This document shows, in pieces, positions 9,658-18,040 of a DNA stretch of 64,000 bases; within the stretch, counting starts at the first letter, position 1; each line of letters begins with the position of its first letter. The position numbers and the translations under genes were made by a program. The DNA is from Mucilaginibacter rubeus (GTDB lineage Bacteria; Bacteroidota; Bacteroidia; Sphingobacteriales; Sphingobacteriaceae). The stretch spans positions 310,001 to 374,000 of the forward strand of contig NZ_BMKD01000003.1 of assembly GCF_014643835.1 (NCBI RefSeq), in the 5' to 3' direction. The notes beneath the pieces are model-generated. The model made no database searches and was not told the DNA's origin. It worked only from the letters and a program-made list of their open reading frames with translations.

Positions 9658-9691
9658 AGCTTTCGGCTTTCCGCCTTAAGCTTTCAGCTTA
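9658..9691. repeat. Dispersed AAGCTTTC/CTTTCCGCCTT repeat, copy 1
   Basis: An imperfect palindromic stretch containing CTTTCGGCTTTCCGCCTTAAG just before the FAD oxidoreductase start. Related sequences occur between genes at 14124-14150 and, in the opposite orientation, at 50327-50360. It is a short dispersed intergenic element of unknown function. Confidence 0.5.
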
Positions 9692-9699
9692 AAATAAAA

Positions 9700-10944
9700 A
9701 TGGCAAAGGTGCTGATAATAGGAGGTGGGATAGTAGGACTTAGTTCGGCTTATTATTTACAAAAGGCCGGGCATGAAGTTACTGTGCTGGATAAGGGCGA
9801 TATGACCGATAGCTGTTCATATGGAAACGCCGGTATGATAGTGCCAAGCCATTTTATCCCGCTGGCAACGCCGGGTATGGTTTCGCAGGGCATTAAGTGG
9901 ATGTTTAACAGCAAAAGTCCGTTCTACGTAAAGCCATCTTTAAACCCTGAACTGATATCATGGGGATTAAAATTTTTAAAGAAAGCGAATGCCGCGCACG
10001 TTGAAAAATCGGCTGTTCCTTTAACGGAGCTTTCCCTGCTCAGTAAAAAGCTTTATGAAGATCTGAGCAAAGAGCCAGGCTTTGATTTTGACCTGGTTGA
10101 AAAAGGTATCCTGATGTTTTACAAAACCGAAAAGGCAGGCGAAGAAGAGGCGCACATGGCCGAAAAAGGCAGGGAATTAGGTTTGGATATGGCGGTGCTT
10201 AGTGTTGATGATTGTAAAAGGCTACAGCCAAAGCTTGAGCTTGACGTGTTGGGCGCGGTACATTACCGTTGCGATGCACACCTTTCGCCAAATAAGCTGA
10301 TGGCCGCATTGATCAGGTACCTGAAAGCTGCCGGTGTAAAATTGCTTACCAATAAAGAGGTTACAAAAATTGAAACTAAAGGCGGTAAAGTGAGCAGGGT
10401 ATTGGCAGGCAATGAAGAGTTTACCGCTGATGAATACATTATTGCTGGTGGTTCATGGTCGCCGGCTATTGGCAGATTGTTAGGTTTAAAAATCTTGCTG
10501 ATGCCGGGTAAAGGATATTCATTCAATGTAAAAGATGATAGCGACACCATGCACATCCCTGCATTGCTGGCCGAAGCAAGGGTTGCCATTACGCCAATGA
10601 ATGGTGGTTTACGCTATGGTGGTACTATGGAGCTTGACAAGATCAACGATCGTATCAACATGAACCGTGTAAAAGGTATTGTAGAATCCGTGCCAAAATA
10701 CTTCCCGGGTTTAAAACCTGCTGTTCCTGAACAAAAGGATATCTGGTTCGGCTTCCGGCCTTCATCTGCAGACGGATTGCCATACATCGGCAGGAGCAAA
10801 CAATATAGCAACCTTACCGTGGCTACCGGTCATGGTATGATGGGGCTTAGTCTGGGCGCAGCAACCGGTTTGTTGGCAAGTGAAATTATATCGGGCAAAC
10901 CAACCTCTATTGATATTAAAGAATTTGCTCCTGAAAGATCTTAA
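9700..10944 (+). CDS. FAD-dependent D-amino-acid (D-hydroxyproline) dehydrogenase, DAO family
   Basis: 414 residues. The N-terminus has a Rossmann FAD-binding motif (IIGGGIVGLSSAYYL, GxGxxG) followed by the acidic end of strand 2 (VTVLDKG). The C-terminal part has the DAO-family GFRPSSADGLPYIGRS and ATGHGMMGLSLG segments that close over the flavin. In the known pathway this class oxidises cis-4-hydroxy-D-proline to 1-pyrroline-4-hydroxy-2-carboxylate, passing electrons to the respiratory chain or oxygen. Its place behind the epimerase and deaminase supports that substrate. It is last in the operon; an intrinsic terminator follows. A DadA-like D-amino-acid dehydrogenase of broad range is the alternative. 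Confidence 0.88.
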   Translation: MAKVLIIGGGIVGLSSAYYLQKAGHEVTVLDKGDMTDSCSYGNAGMIVPSHFIPLATPGMVSQGIKWMFNSKSPFYVKPSLNPELISWGLKFLKKANAAHVEKSAVPLTELSLLSKKLYEDLSKEPGFDFDLVEKGILMFYKTEKAGEEEAHMAEKGRELGLDMAVLSVDDCKRLQPKLELDVLGAVHYRCDAHLSPNKLMAALIRYLKAAGVKLLTNKEVTKIETKGGKVSRVLAGNEEFTADEYIIAGGSWSPAIGRLLGLKILLMPGKGYSFNVKDDSDTMHIPALLAEARVAITPMNGGLRYGGTMELDKINDRINMNRVKGIVESVPKYFPGLKPAVPEQKDIWFGFRPSSADGLPYIGRSKQYSNLTVATGHGMMGLSLGAATGLLASEIISGKPTSIDIKEFAPERS

Positions 10945-10985
10945 TTTAAACAATTGATTACCCTTCCGGCATGCCGGAAAACGGA

Positions 10986-11018
10986 ACCGCTCATTCACCC
11001 CTGATGAACGGTTTTTTT
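10986..11018 (+). terminator. Intrinsic terminator of the hydroxyproline operon
   Basis: A hairpin with arms 10986-10994 and 11004-11012 (eight pairs, one mismatch) runs straight into a T tract to 11018. A 16-base palindrome, TTCCGGCATGCCGGAA, precedes it at 10964-10979. Both follow the FAD oxidoreductase stop codon. Confidence 0.75.
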
Positions 11019-11370
11019 GCGTTAACAGGAGTTTGTTTTATTACCTGCATCATAAAAAACAGGTTGAAAATGGGTTTTCTGCGTAAAATGCATGGTAAGT
11101 GTAAAATATACAATAGTTGTATTCTGTACAATTAAAAATATTTTATTCGGCCAAATAGTGGCTGTGGTGCCTATAATTTTGATTTTAATTGTTTATATAA
11201 CATTTAATTTACTTCATGTTTGTTGGATAAAGAAGGGTTTTTCGGTCAATTTAGGCACCTGTATCAACCATAAATTATCAAATATTGCCCGTATTTTATC
11301 CTTTTAACTTCAATTGTTGGCAAATTAAGTTAAGTAATTGTAAATTCAACAAGTGATAATCAAGTAGCAG
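11019..11370. other. AT-rich spacer upstream of the AraC regulator
   Basis: About 350 bases, very AT-rich. A 71-codon frame at 11092-11307 is hydrophobic and skewed, has no recognisable similarity, and is not called a gene. The spacer probably carries the promoter of the AraC gene, but no convincing -33/-7 pair was found. Confidence 0.45.
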
Positions 11371-12273
11371 ATGAAAGTTTTACAATTTACTATCCCGGTT
11401 CCGCACGATAAAAGTGTGATTGCAGAAAAGGTTTGTTTGCCTTATCATTACCCATACCTGCATCGTCATAAAGAAATTCAGCTTACCTGGATCCAGCAGG
11501 GTGAGGGGACTTTGATTGCAGGAAATAATATGCATGATTACTCTGCAGGCGATTTGTTTTTAATAGGCGCCAACCTGCCGCATGTGTTTAAAAGTAACCC
11601 CGAATATTTTGCGCCCAATGCCAACAAGCAGATAGAGGCGCTTACAATATTTTTTAACCCGGAAGGGGCTTTGGCACCGCTGTTTAATTTACCTGAGCTT
11701 AAACCGAGCCTCATATTTATGCAGCAGCATCAACAGGGTTTTAAATTACCGCATTCTGTTGTTGACAAAATATCGCAGATCATGATCGCATTGCAAAAAG
11801 CTTCCGGCCCTGACCAGTTGATCCAGTTTTTTCATCTGCTTAAAGGGCTTACCAATATCAAAAGCAAATTGGATCCTTTATCAACCTATGGCAACCTGCC
11901 GGGGATAACCGAAAATGAAGGGATCAGGATTGGTAATATCTATAATTACATTATGCAGCACTACAGTGAGCCTATTACGCTTGAGGACGTTGCTAAGGTG
12001 GCCTATATGACGCCGGAGTCGTTTTGCAGATATTTCAAAAAGCATACTGGTCATACTTTTATTTCGTTCCTGAACGAGATCAGGATCAACGAGGCCTGCA
12101 AAAAATTGATTGCCCATAAATTTGAAAGTATTAACACCGTAGCTTACAAGTGCGGTTTCAAGAGTATTACTAACTTTAACCGGGTATTCAAATGCGTAAT
12201 AGGTAATTCGCCACGTGGCTATCTCGACTCATACAACAACAATCTGATAAGCCTGAACAGGGCTGCAAGCTAA
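11371..12273 (+). CDS. AraC-family transcriptional regulator
   Basis: 300 residues. An N-terminal cupin-like sensing domain (HRHKEIQLTWIQQGEG, then LIGANLPHVFK, residues about 25-85) is followed by a C-terminal pair of helix-turn-helix motifs (residues about 190-290). These contain TLEDVAKVAYMTPESFCRYF and VAYKCGFKSITNFNRVFK, the two AraC recognition regions. It lies between the hydroxyproline operon and the DUF885/permease/alpha-galactosidase operon, all on plus, so it is a good candidate for the local regulator sensing hydroxyproline or an arabinose sugar. The ligand is not deducible from sequence. Confidence 0.9.
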   Translation: MKVLQFTIPVPHDKSVIAEKVCLPYHYPYLHRHKEIQLTWIQQGEGTLIAGNNMHDYSAGDLFLIGANLPHVFKSNPEYFAPNANKQIEALTIFFNPEGALAPLFNLPELKPSLIFMQQHQQGFKLPHSVVDKISQIMIALQKASGPDQLIQFFHLLKGLTNIKSKLDPLSTYGNLPGITENEGIRIGNIYNYIMQHYSEPITLEDVAKVAYMTPESFCRYFKKHTGHTFISFLNEIRINEACKKLIAHKFESINTVAYKCGFKSITNFNRVFKCVIGNSPRGYLDSYNNNLISLNRAAS

Positions 12274-12312
12274 TAGCTACTTTAATTTTCTTACCTCAAA
12301 CCAAAATATATC

Positions 12313-14112
12313 GTGCTAATTAATACTAAAACAACCATAAAAGGTTTGGCTCTTTACGCCCTTACTATTGGTACCCTAACCGTTAAAGCGCAGACCGCTC
12401 CTGCCGGCAATTTGTATGAGCAAAGCAGCGAAGTAGCGGGTACCATTATCAGATACGGGCAGGATATGAACGCTATTCATGACTTTTATTCGCCGTATAA
12501 CGTTAATGATCGTGCCGAAGAACAATACAAACAGGATGTCATTAACTCGCCAGAACAACGTAAAAGATTAATTGAGGTTGACAATGATTATCTGAAACAG
12601 CTGGAGCAAACCGACTTTAATGCCCTGAGTATTTACGGCAAGGTTGATTATATCCTGTTGAAGAAACGCATCAACTTTGATCTGAAAGATCTGAAGAAAG
12701 AAGAAGGCCTGTATAGTCAGGCTGCTAAATACATTTCATTTGCCGATGAGATTTACGCGCTTGAACAAAAGCGCCGCCGCGGAACGTTTGTTGATGGCGA
12801 AAAAGTTGCTGGCGACCTGAACAAGATCCTGAAAGAACTTAAAGCAGATACGACGGCATATCGTAAGCTTCCGTCGGTAGATATGCCTGTAGCAAAAGTT
12901 ACCAAAGCTGCATTAGTTGGTTTAAAAGGTCGTTTAAAGGACTTTTTTGGGTTCTATAATAAATACGACCCTTCATTTACCTGGTGGGTACCTGAACCTT
13001 ATAAAGCCCTTGATAATGCGCTGAACAGGTACAGTGAGCTGGCTATAAGCAAAGGAAAGTTGAACACCAGCCAGAAAAGCGATAGCAGCGGTATAAAAGG
13101 TGTGCCCATCGGCAGGGAAGAGTTGATCAATCAGCTGCAAGCCGAAATGATCCCTTACACGCCCGAAGAGCTTATCAAGCTTGCCAACAAAGAGTTTGCC
13201 TGGTGCGATAAGGAAATGCTGAAGGCATCGCAGGAAATGGGTTTTGGCAGCGACTGGAAAAAAGCGTTGGAGAAAGTAAAAAACAGCTACGTGCCGGTAG
13301 GTCATCAGCCCGAACTGATTGTTAAATTATATAACGATGCGCTAAGCTTTATCAAAGAGCGCGACCTGATCACAATACCGCCACTGGCCGAGGAAACCTG
13401 GGGCATGGTAATGATGTCGCCGCAAAGGCAATTGGTTAACCCATTTTTTACCGGTGGCAAGGAAATCAGCATCTCGTACCCAACCAATACCATGCAGTAT
13501 GAAGACCGACTGATGAGCATGCGCGGCAACAACCCTTACTTTTCAAAGGGGACGGTGCAGCACGAATTGATTCCCGGTCATAACCTGCAATATTTTATGA
13601 ACAGCCGTTACAAAGCTTATCGTCAGGATTTCGGTACCCCATTCGCGGTTGAAGGCTGGGCTTTGTACTGGGAACTTTTACTCTACGATAAAGGGTTTGC
13701 CAAAACACCTGAAGAACGTGTAGGTATGCTGTTCTGGCGTATGCACCGTTGCGCCCGCATCATATTTTCACTTAACTATCATTTAGGTAACTGGACTCCA
13801 CAGCAATGTATCGACTTTTTGGTTGACCGTGTAGGTCATGAAAAAGCCAACGCCGAGGGTGAAGTTAGACGCTCATTTGAGGGAGGCTATAGTCCGCTTT
13901 ACCAGGTGGCATACCTGTTAGGTGGTTTGCAGTTGACAGAATTGAGGAAAGAACTGGTTGACAGCGGTAAAATGACCTACAAGCAATTCCACGATGCCGC
14001 CATTAAAGAAAACCTGATCCCGGTTGAAATGTTGCGCGCCACGTTAACCAACCAGGCATTAACTAAAGACTTTACAACAAGCTGGAAGTTTTACGACTTT
14101 GAGACTAAATAA
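12313..14112 (+). CDS. DUF885-family exported zinc metallopeptidase
   Basis: 599 residues starting with GTG; the signal peptide ends near TVKAQ. The zinc motif is HELIPGH at residues 417-423 (His417, Glu418, His423), followed about 30 residues later by EGWALYWE, the usual third-ligand region of DUF885 proteins. The family is gluzincin-like and distantly related to carboxypeptidase M32; few members have known substrates. It lies 39 bases after the AraC gene and 50 bases before a permease. In this locus it probably trims peptides in the periplasm. Substrate preference for proline or hydroxyproline peptides is only inferred. Confidence 0.85.
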   Translation: MLINTKTTIKGLALYALTIGTLTVKAQTAPAGNLYEQSSEVAGTIIRYGQDMNAIHDFYSPYNVNDRAEEQYKQDVINSPEQRKRLIEVDNDYLKQLEQTDFNALSIYGKVDYILLKKRINFDLKDLKKEEGLYSQAAKYISFADEIYALEQKRRRGTFVDGEKVAGDLNKILKELKADTTAYRKLPSVDMPVAKVTKAALVGLKGRLKDFFGFYNKYDPSFTWWVPEPYKALDNALNRYSELAISKGKLNTSQKSDSSGIKGVPIGREELINQLQAEMIPYTPEELIKLANKEFAWCDKEMLKASQEMGFGSDWKKALEKVKNSYVPVGHQPELIVKLYNDALSFIKERDLITIPPLAEETWGMVMMSPQRQLVNPFFTGGKEISISYPTNTMQYEDRLMSMRGNNPYFSKGTVQHELIPGHNLQYFMNSRYKAYRQDFGTPFAVEGWALYWELLLYDKGFAKTPEERVGMLFWRMHRCARIIFSLNYHLGNWTPQQCIDFLVDRVGHEKANAEGEVRRSFEGGYSPLYQVAYLLGGLQLTELRKELVDSGKMTYKQFHDAAIKENLIPVEMLRATLTNQALTKDFTTSWKFYDFETK

Positions 14113-14123
14113 TTAAACAGCAT

Positions 14124-14150
14124 CGAAAGCTATCAGCTTTAAGCTTTCAA
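14124..14150. repeat. Dispersed AAGCTTTC repeat, copy 2
   Basis: A short sequence, GAAAGCTATCAGCTTTAAGC plus flank, between the DUF885 and permease genes. It is related to the element at 9658-9691 and to 50327-50360. Confidence 0.4.
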
Positions 14151-14162
14151 AAAAACTTTTTT

Positions 14163-15596
14163 ATGGAGAACAGCACTTCTTTTAAGCCTTCGTTGCGGTT
14201 GATGGATGCCACCATGCTGGTGGCGGGCAGTATGATTGGCTCCGGTATTTTTATTGTGAGCGCGGATATTACCCGCAATGTGGGCAGCGCAGGCTGGCTG
14301 CTATTTGTGTGGCTCATCACCGGTTTTATGACCCTAACTGCGGCCTTAAGTTACGGTGAACTGAGCGCCATGTTCCCAAGAGCAGGGGGGCAGTATGTTT
14401 ATCTGAAGGAAGCTTACAGTCCTTTGGTGGGCTTTTTATACGGATGGAGTTTTTTCACGGTAATCCAGACGGCTACTATTGCGGCCGTGGGCGTGGCCTT
14501 TGCCAAATTTACAGCTTACCTCATCCCCCAATTGAGTGAAAGTCTTGTTGCTATTGATCTGGGCTTCGTTACCATATCACCGGCGCAACTGCTTTCAATC
14601 CTGGTGATCGTATTTTTAACCTATATCAATACCCGCGGCGTTAACAGCGGAAAAATTGTGCAAACTATTTTCACCATGGCTAAGCTGCTGAGCTTGCTGG
14701 GTTTAATTGTGTTTGGCTTATTTGCTTTAAAAGCTTCGGTATGGAATGAGAACTGGAAAAATGCCTGGAGCATGCATAGCCTCAGCGCTAATGGTTCCAT
14801 TGCTTCTTATACTACCATTGCAGCCCTGGGCGCAATAGCCTCGGCCATGGTTGGCTCCATATTCAGCAGCGACTCATGGAATAACGTAACTTTTATTGCC
14901 GGCGAGATCAAAAATCCGAAAAGGAATATCGGTTTAAGCCTGGCGCTGGGTACACTGATCGTGACGGTGATTTACATTTTAACCAATGTAATGTATACTG
15001 GTGTGCTTTCCCTGCATGATATTGCCAGCGCCGATAAAGATAGGGTAGGCGTGGTTGCTTCGCAGCATATTTTTGGCAGCTCGGGTACGGTGATCATTGC
15101 GCTGCTTATCATGGTATCAACCTTTGGCTGTAATAACGGACTCATCATGTCGGGAGCGAGGGTTTATTATTCGATGGCTAAAGACAGGCTCTTCTTTAAA
15201 AAAGTAGGAACGCTGAATAAAAACTCGGTACCGGGTTTTGGTTTGTGGTTGCAATGTGTGTTTGCCTGTTTGTGGAGCCTGAGCGGTAAATACGGCGATC
15301 TGCTGGATATGATCTCCTTTGTGGTGGTGGTTTTTTATGTGCTTACTATCATCGGGATTTTTATACTCCGCAAAAAAATGCCCAATGCGGAGCGGCCTTA
15401 CAAAGCTTTCGGCTACCCAGTATTGCCGGTTATTTATATCATTATGGGCATTGCCTTTTGTCTGTTGCTCATCAAATACAAACCTGCTTATACTTATCCT
15501 GGCTTGATCATCACTTTAACAGGCATCCCGGTTTATTACCTGATAGGTGGCAGTAAACAACGCAAAAGCGCCGAACTCCCGGTTGAAAGTTTGTAG
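14163..15596 (+). CDS. APC-superfamily amino-acid permease
   Basis: 477 residues with about 12 hydrophobic membrane segments. The first carries the APC signature GSMIGSGIFIVSADI at about residues 21-35, and FSSDSWNNVTFIAGEIKNPKR (in two parts, FSSDSWNNVTF and AGEIKNPKR) marks the conserved TM6-7 loop. It is an inner-membrane amino-acid transporter of the LAT-like/APC type. Placed between an exported peptidase and a glycosidase in a hydroxyproline-using locus, it is the likely importer of free hydroxyproline or proline from the periplasm. It is 26 bases from the alpha-galactosidase start, which supports one transcript. Exact substrate is inferred. Confidence 0.9.
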   Translation: MENSTSFKPSLRLMDATMLVAGSMIGSGIFIVSADITRNVGSAGWLLFVWLITGFMTLTAALSYGELSAMFPRAGGQYVYLKEAYSPLVGFLYGWSFFTVIQTATIAAVGVAFAKFTAYLIPQLSESLVAIDLGFVTISPAQLLSILVIVFLTYINTRGVNSGKIVQTIFTMAKLLSLLGLIVFGLFALKASVWNENWKNAWSMHSLSANGSIASYTTIAALGAIASAMVGSIFSSDSWNNVTFIAGEIKNPKRNIGLSLALGTLIVTVIYILTNVMYTGVLSLHDIASADKDRVGVVASQHIFGSSGTVIIALLIMVSTFGCNNGLIMSGARVYYSMAKDRLFFKKVGTLNKNSVPGFGLWLQCVFACLWSLSGKYGDLLDMISFVVVVFYVLTIIGIFILRKKMPNAERPYKAFGYPVLPVIYIIMGIAFCLLLIKYKPAYTYPGLIITLTGIPVYYLIGGSKQRKSAELPVESL

Positions 15597-15622
15597 ACCG
15601 GGGACATTCATTATATCAATTC

Positions 15623-17845
15623 ATGAAAAAGATCTTATCGCTGCTATGGCTTTTAACTATTGCCATAGCAGTTCATGCTCAAAACGGAAATTTTATTAAG
15701 CTGGGCACTGCAAAGTTCTCTACCGGGAATGATGCCGCCTGGAAAGAAGCTGCTTTCAACGATACCCAATGGAAAAACATCAAAGTTGGTGACGTTTGGC
15801 AGGAGCAGGGCTATCCCGATTACCACGGCTTTGCTTGGTACCGGATTCATGTGGTAATTCCATCATCGTTGAAAAAGCAGGCGGTGTGGGCCGATAGTTT
15901 GCGGGTATTCCTCGCCCATGTTAATGACGTTGACGAAACGTATTTTAACGGTAAGCTGATAGGTAAAACCGGGGCATTCCCTGAAGATAAAGGCGGTTAC
16001 ATAAGTAAATGGCCTGCCGTGCGTAATTACTGTATTGCGGCAGATGATCCAGCTATTAAATGGGATGGAGAAAATATCATAGCCATCAAGGTATACGATG
16101 GCGGAGGCTCAGGGGGGATTTTTATGGGCGCTCCTTTTATTGATATGCTGGAGAAATTTGACGGTATTGTTTTCACTCAAACCGACATTAGCTTTTTACC
16201 CAATGCACAATCTGTTAGGAAATTAACTGTAGGTAATAGCTTTAGAACCAGTATCACAGGCAAGTTTCACTATAAGATAATCGATGAGGTTACTGAAAAA
16301 ACAATCGCCGAAAAAACTGTAAACGCAAATCTGCCACCGTTGGGTAAGGAAACCTATACGCTTACCTTCCCGCACCGCGAGGGCATTAAACTGTTTTACG
16401 AGTTTACCGAAGCGGCATCCGACAAGACCAAAACCTTTGCCGAAATAGCGCCGTATTTGCTTACTCCTAAAGCATCTTTAAAGCCAATGATTAATGGCGC
16501 TTCAGTTTTAGGCGTTCATCCCGGCTCACCGGTACTTTATAAAATTGCTGCAAGCGGACAACAGCCCTTGAAATATATGGTTAAGAATTTGCCTCAAGGT
16601 TTAGTACTTGATAATAAAACAGGCATTATAACAGGAACTGCACCTGAAGCAGGTGATTACAATGTATCAGTTTCCGTAAGCAATACTTTAGGAAAAAGCG
16701 AACGAACGCTAACTATTAAATCGGGTAAGTTATTAGCGCTTACCCCACCCATGGGCTGGAACAGCTGGAATTGCTGGGGATTAAATGTAAGCGATGAAAA
16801 GGTAAGGCTTTCGGCTAAAGCTATGGTTGATAAAGGCCTTACCGATTACGGTTGGAACTCTATTAACGTGGATGATGGCTGGCAGGCACCCGCAAGGCAA
16901 CAGGATGGAGAAATAGCCGCAAACGAAAAGTTTCCGGATATGAAAGCCCTTGGTGTGCACCTGCATCAGCAGGGATTAAAGTTTGGCATTTATTCATCGC
17001 CGGGAATAAAGACCTGTGGCGGATACCTCGGCTCGTTAGGGCATGAAGGGCAAGATGCCAGCACTTACTTTAACTGGGGCGTTGACTATTTAAAATACGA
17101 TCTGTGCAGCTACTCAGACCAAACGGCAGGTGATACCACATTATTCGCACAGCAAAAGCCATACATGGTCATGCGCGATGAATTGGCAAAGCAACCACGG
17201 GATATTATTTACAGCATTTGCCAGTACGGTATCAAAGATGTTTGGAAATGGGGCGCAAAAATGAATGGCAACCTGTGGCGTACCACGGAGGATATCACCG
17301 ATACCTGGGAAAGTTTGTATGGCATTGGCTTCAGTCAAACCAATAATGCAGCCTATGCCGGACCGGGAGGATGGAACGACCCGGATATGCTTATTTTAGG
17401 CAGGGTGGGTTGGGGCGAAAATCTTCACCAAACCAATCTGACACCTTATGAACAATATACCCATATGAGTCTGTGGAGCCTTTTATCGGCACCACTGCTT
17501 ATTGGTTGTGATATGGATAAGCTTGATGATTTTACTCTCAACCTGTTAAAAAACCGTGAAGTAATTGCCATTGATCAGGATGTAGCAGGCAAGCAGGCCG
17601 AGAGGATGATCAATGATAAGCAAATCCAGGTTTGGGTTAAACAGCTGGCAGATGGCAGCAAAGCCATAGGCATCTTTAATCTTGGTGAAAAATACGCAAA
17701 GTATGATCTGCAGTTTAAAAGTATAAAACAGGGTAAGGCCAAAACAGTGCGGGATCTCTGGCAGCAAAAAGATCTCGCTAAAAATGTTGTCGCTGTTTCC
17801 TGCAACATCCCGCCGCATGGGGTAAGGTTTTATAAATTGATGTAA
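15623..17845 (+). CDS. Secreted GH27 alpha-galactosidase / beta-L-arabinopyranosidase with N-terminal beta domains
   Basis: 740 residues. Signal peptide ends near AVHAQ. Residues about 25-180 resemble a galactose-binding-like domain, about 285-370 an Ig-like putative-binding domain (He_PIG type, LPQGLVLDNKTGIITGTAP), and about 373-650 the GH27 barrel, with PPMGWNSWN and NVDDGW. Key residues are visible: nucleophile Asp493 in KYDLC and acid/base Asp557 in RTTEDITDTW; GGWNDPDML follows. A short beta domain closes the chain. GH27 enzymes remove alpha-D-galactose, and some remove beta-L-arabinopyranose. Extensins carry alpha-galactose on Ser, which fits the locus, but galactomannan or arabinogalactan side chains are possible too. 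Confidence 0.9.
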   Translation: MKKILSLLWLLTIAIAVHAQNGNFIKLGTAKFSTGNDAAWKEAAFNDTQWKNIKVGDVWQEQGYPDYHGFAWYRIHVVIPSSLKKQAVWADSLRVFLAHVNDVDETYFNGKLIGKTGAFPEDKGGYISKWPAVRNYCIAADDPAIKWDGENIIAIKVYDGGGSGGIFMGAPFIDMLEKFDGIVFTQTDISFLPNAQSVRKLTVGNSFRTSITGKFHYKIIDEVTEKTIAEKTVNANLPPLGKETYTLTFPHREGIKLFYEFTEAASDKTKTFAEIAPYLLTPKASLKPMINGASVLGVHPGSPVLYKIAASGQQPLKYMVKNLPQGLVLDNKTGIITGTAPEAGDYNVSVSVSNTLGKSERTLTIKSGKLLALTPPMGWNSWNCWGLNVSDEKVRLSAKAMVDKGLTDYGWNSINVDDGWQAPARQQDGEIAANEKFPDMKALGVHLHQQGLKFGIYSSPGIKTCGGYLGSLGHEGQDASTYFNWGVDYLKYDLCSYSDQTAGDTTLFAQQKPYMVMRDELAKQPRDIIYSICQYGIKDVWKWGAKMNGNLWRTTEDITDTWESLYGIGFSQTNNAAYAGPGGWNDPDMLILGRVGWGENLHQTNLTPYEQYTHMSLWSLLSAPLLIGCDMDKLDDFTLNLLKNREVIAIDQDVAGKQAERMINDKQIQVWVKQLADGSKAIGIFNLGEKYAKYDLQFKSIKQGKAKTVRDLWQQKDLAKNVVAVSCNIPPHGVRFYKLM

Positions 17846-17982
17846 ACAAGACCGTTGCCCTCGCGTTGAGTACTGTATCGCTTGACCGTTTTTTAATCTG
17901 TTTTGAGATTGTGTTGTATAAATAAGATAAAATCCTGCTATAACTGGTTAGGAATCTTCAGTACATATCATAAAAGGTTAAA

Positions 17983-17990
17983 TATATTTG
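17983..17990 (+). promoter_or_regulatory. -7 box before the semialdehyde dehydrogenase
   Basis: TATATTTG is an exact TAnnTTTG match, 50 bases before the ATG, and is followed by a TTGCGCAA palindrome. No -33 TTG lies at standard spacing. It indicates that the dehydrogenase starts its own transcript. Confidence 0.45.
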
Positions 17991-18040
17991 CTTGCGCAAA
18001 ATAATGGCGTAAGCCCTCGTTTTTTACTAAAATATCTGCC

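Noticed and set aside
11092-11307. 71-codon hydrophobic frame upstream of the AraC gene
   Set aside because: Very AT-rich, no recognised similarity, no ribosome-binding site seen; most likely noncoding spacer.
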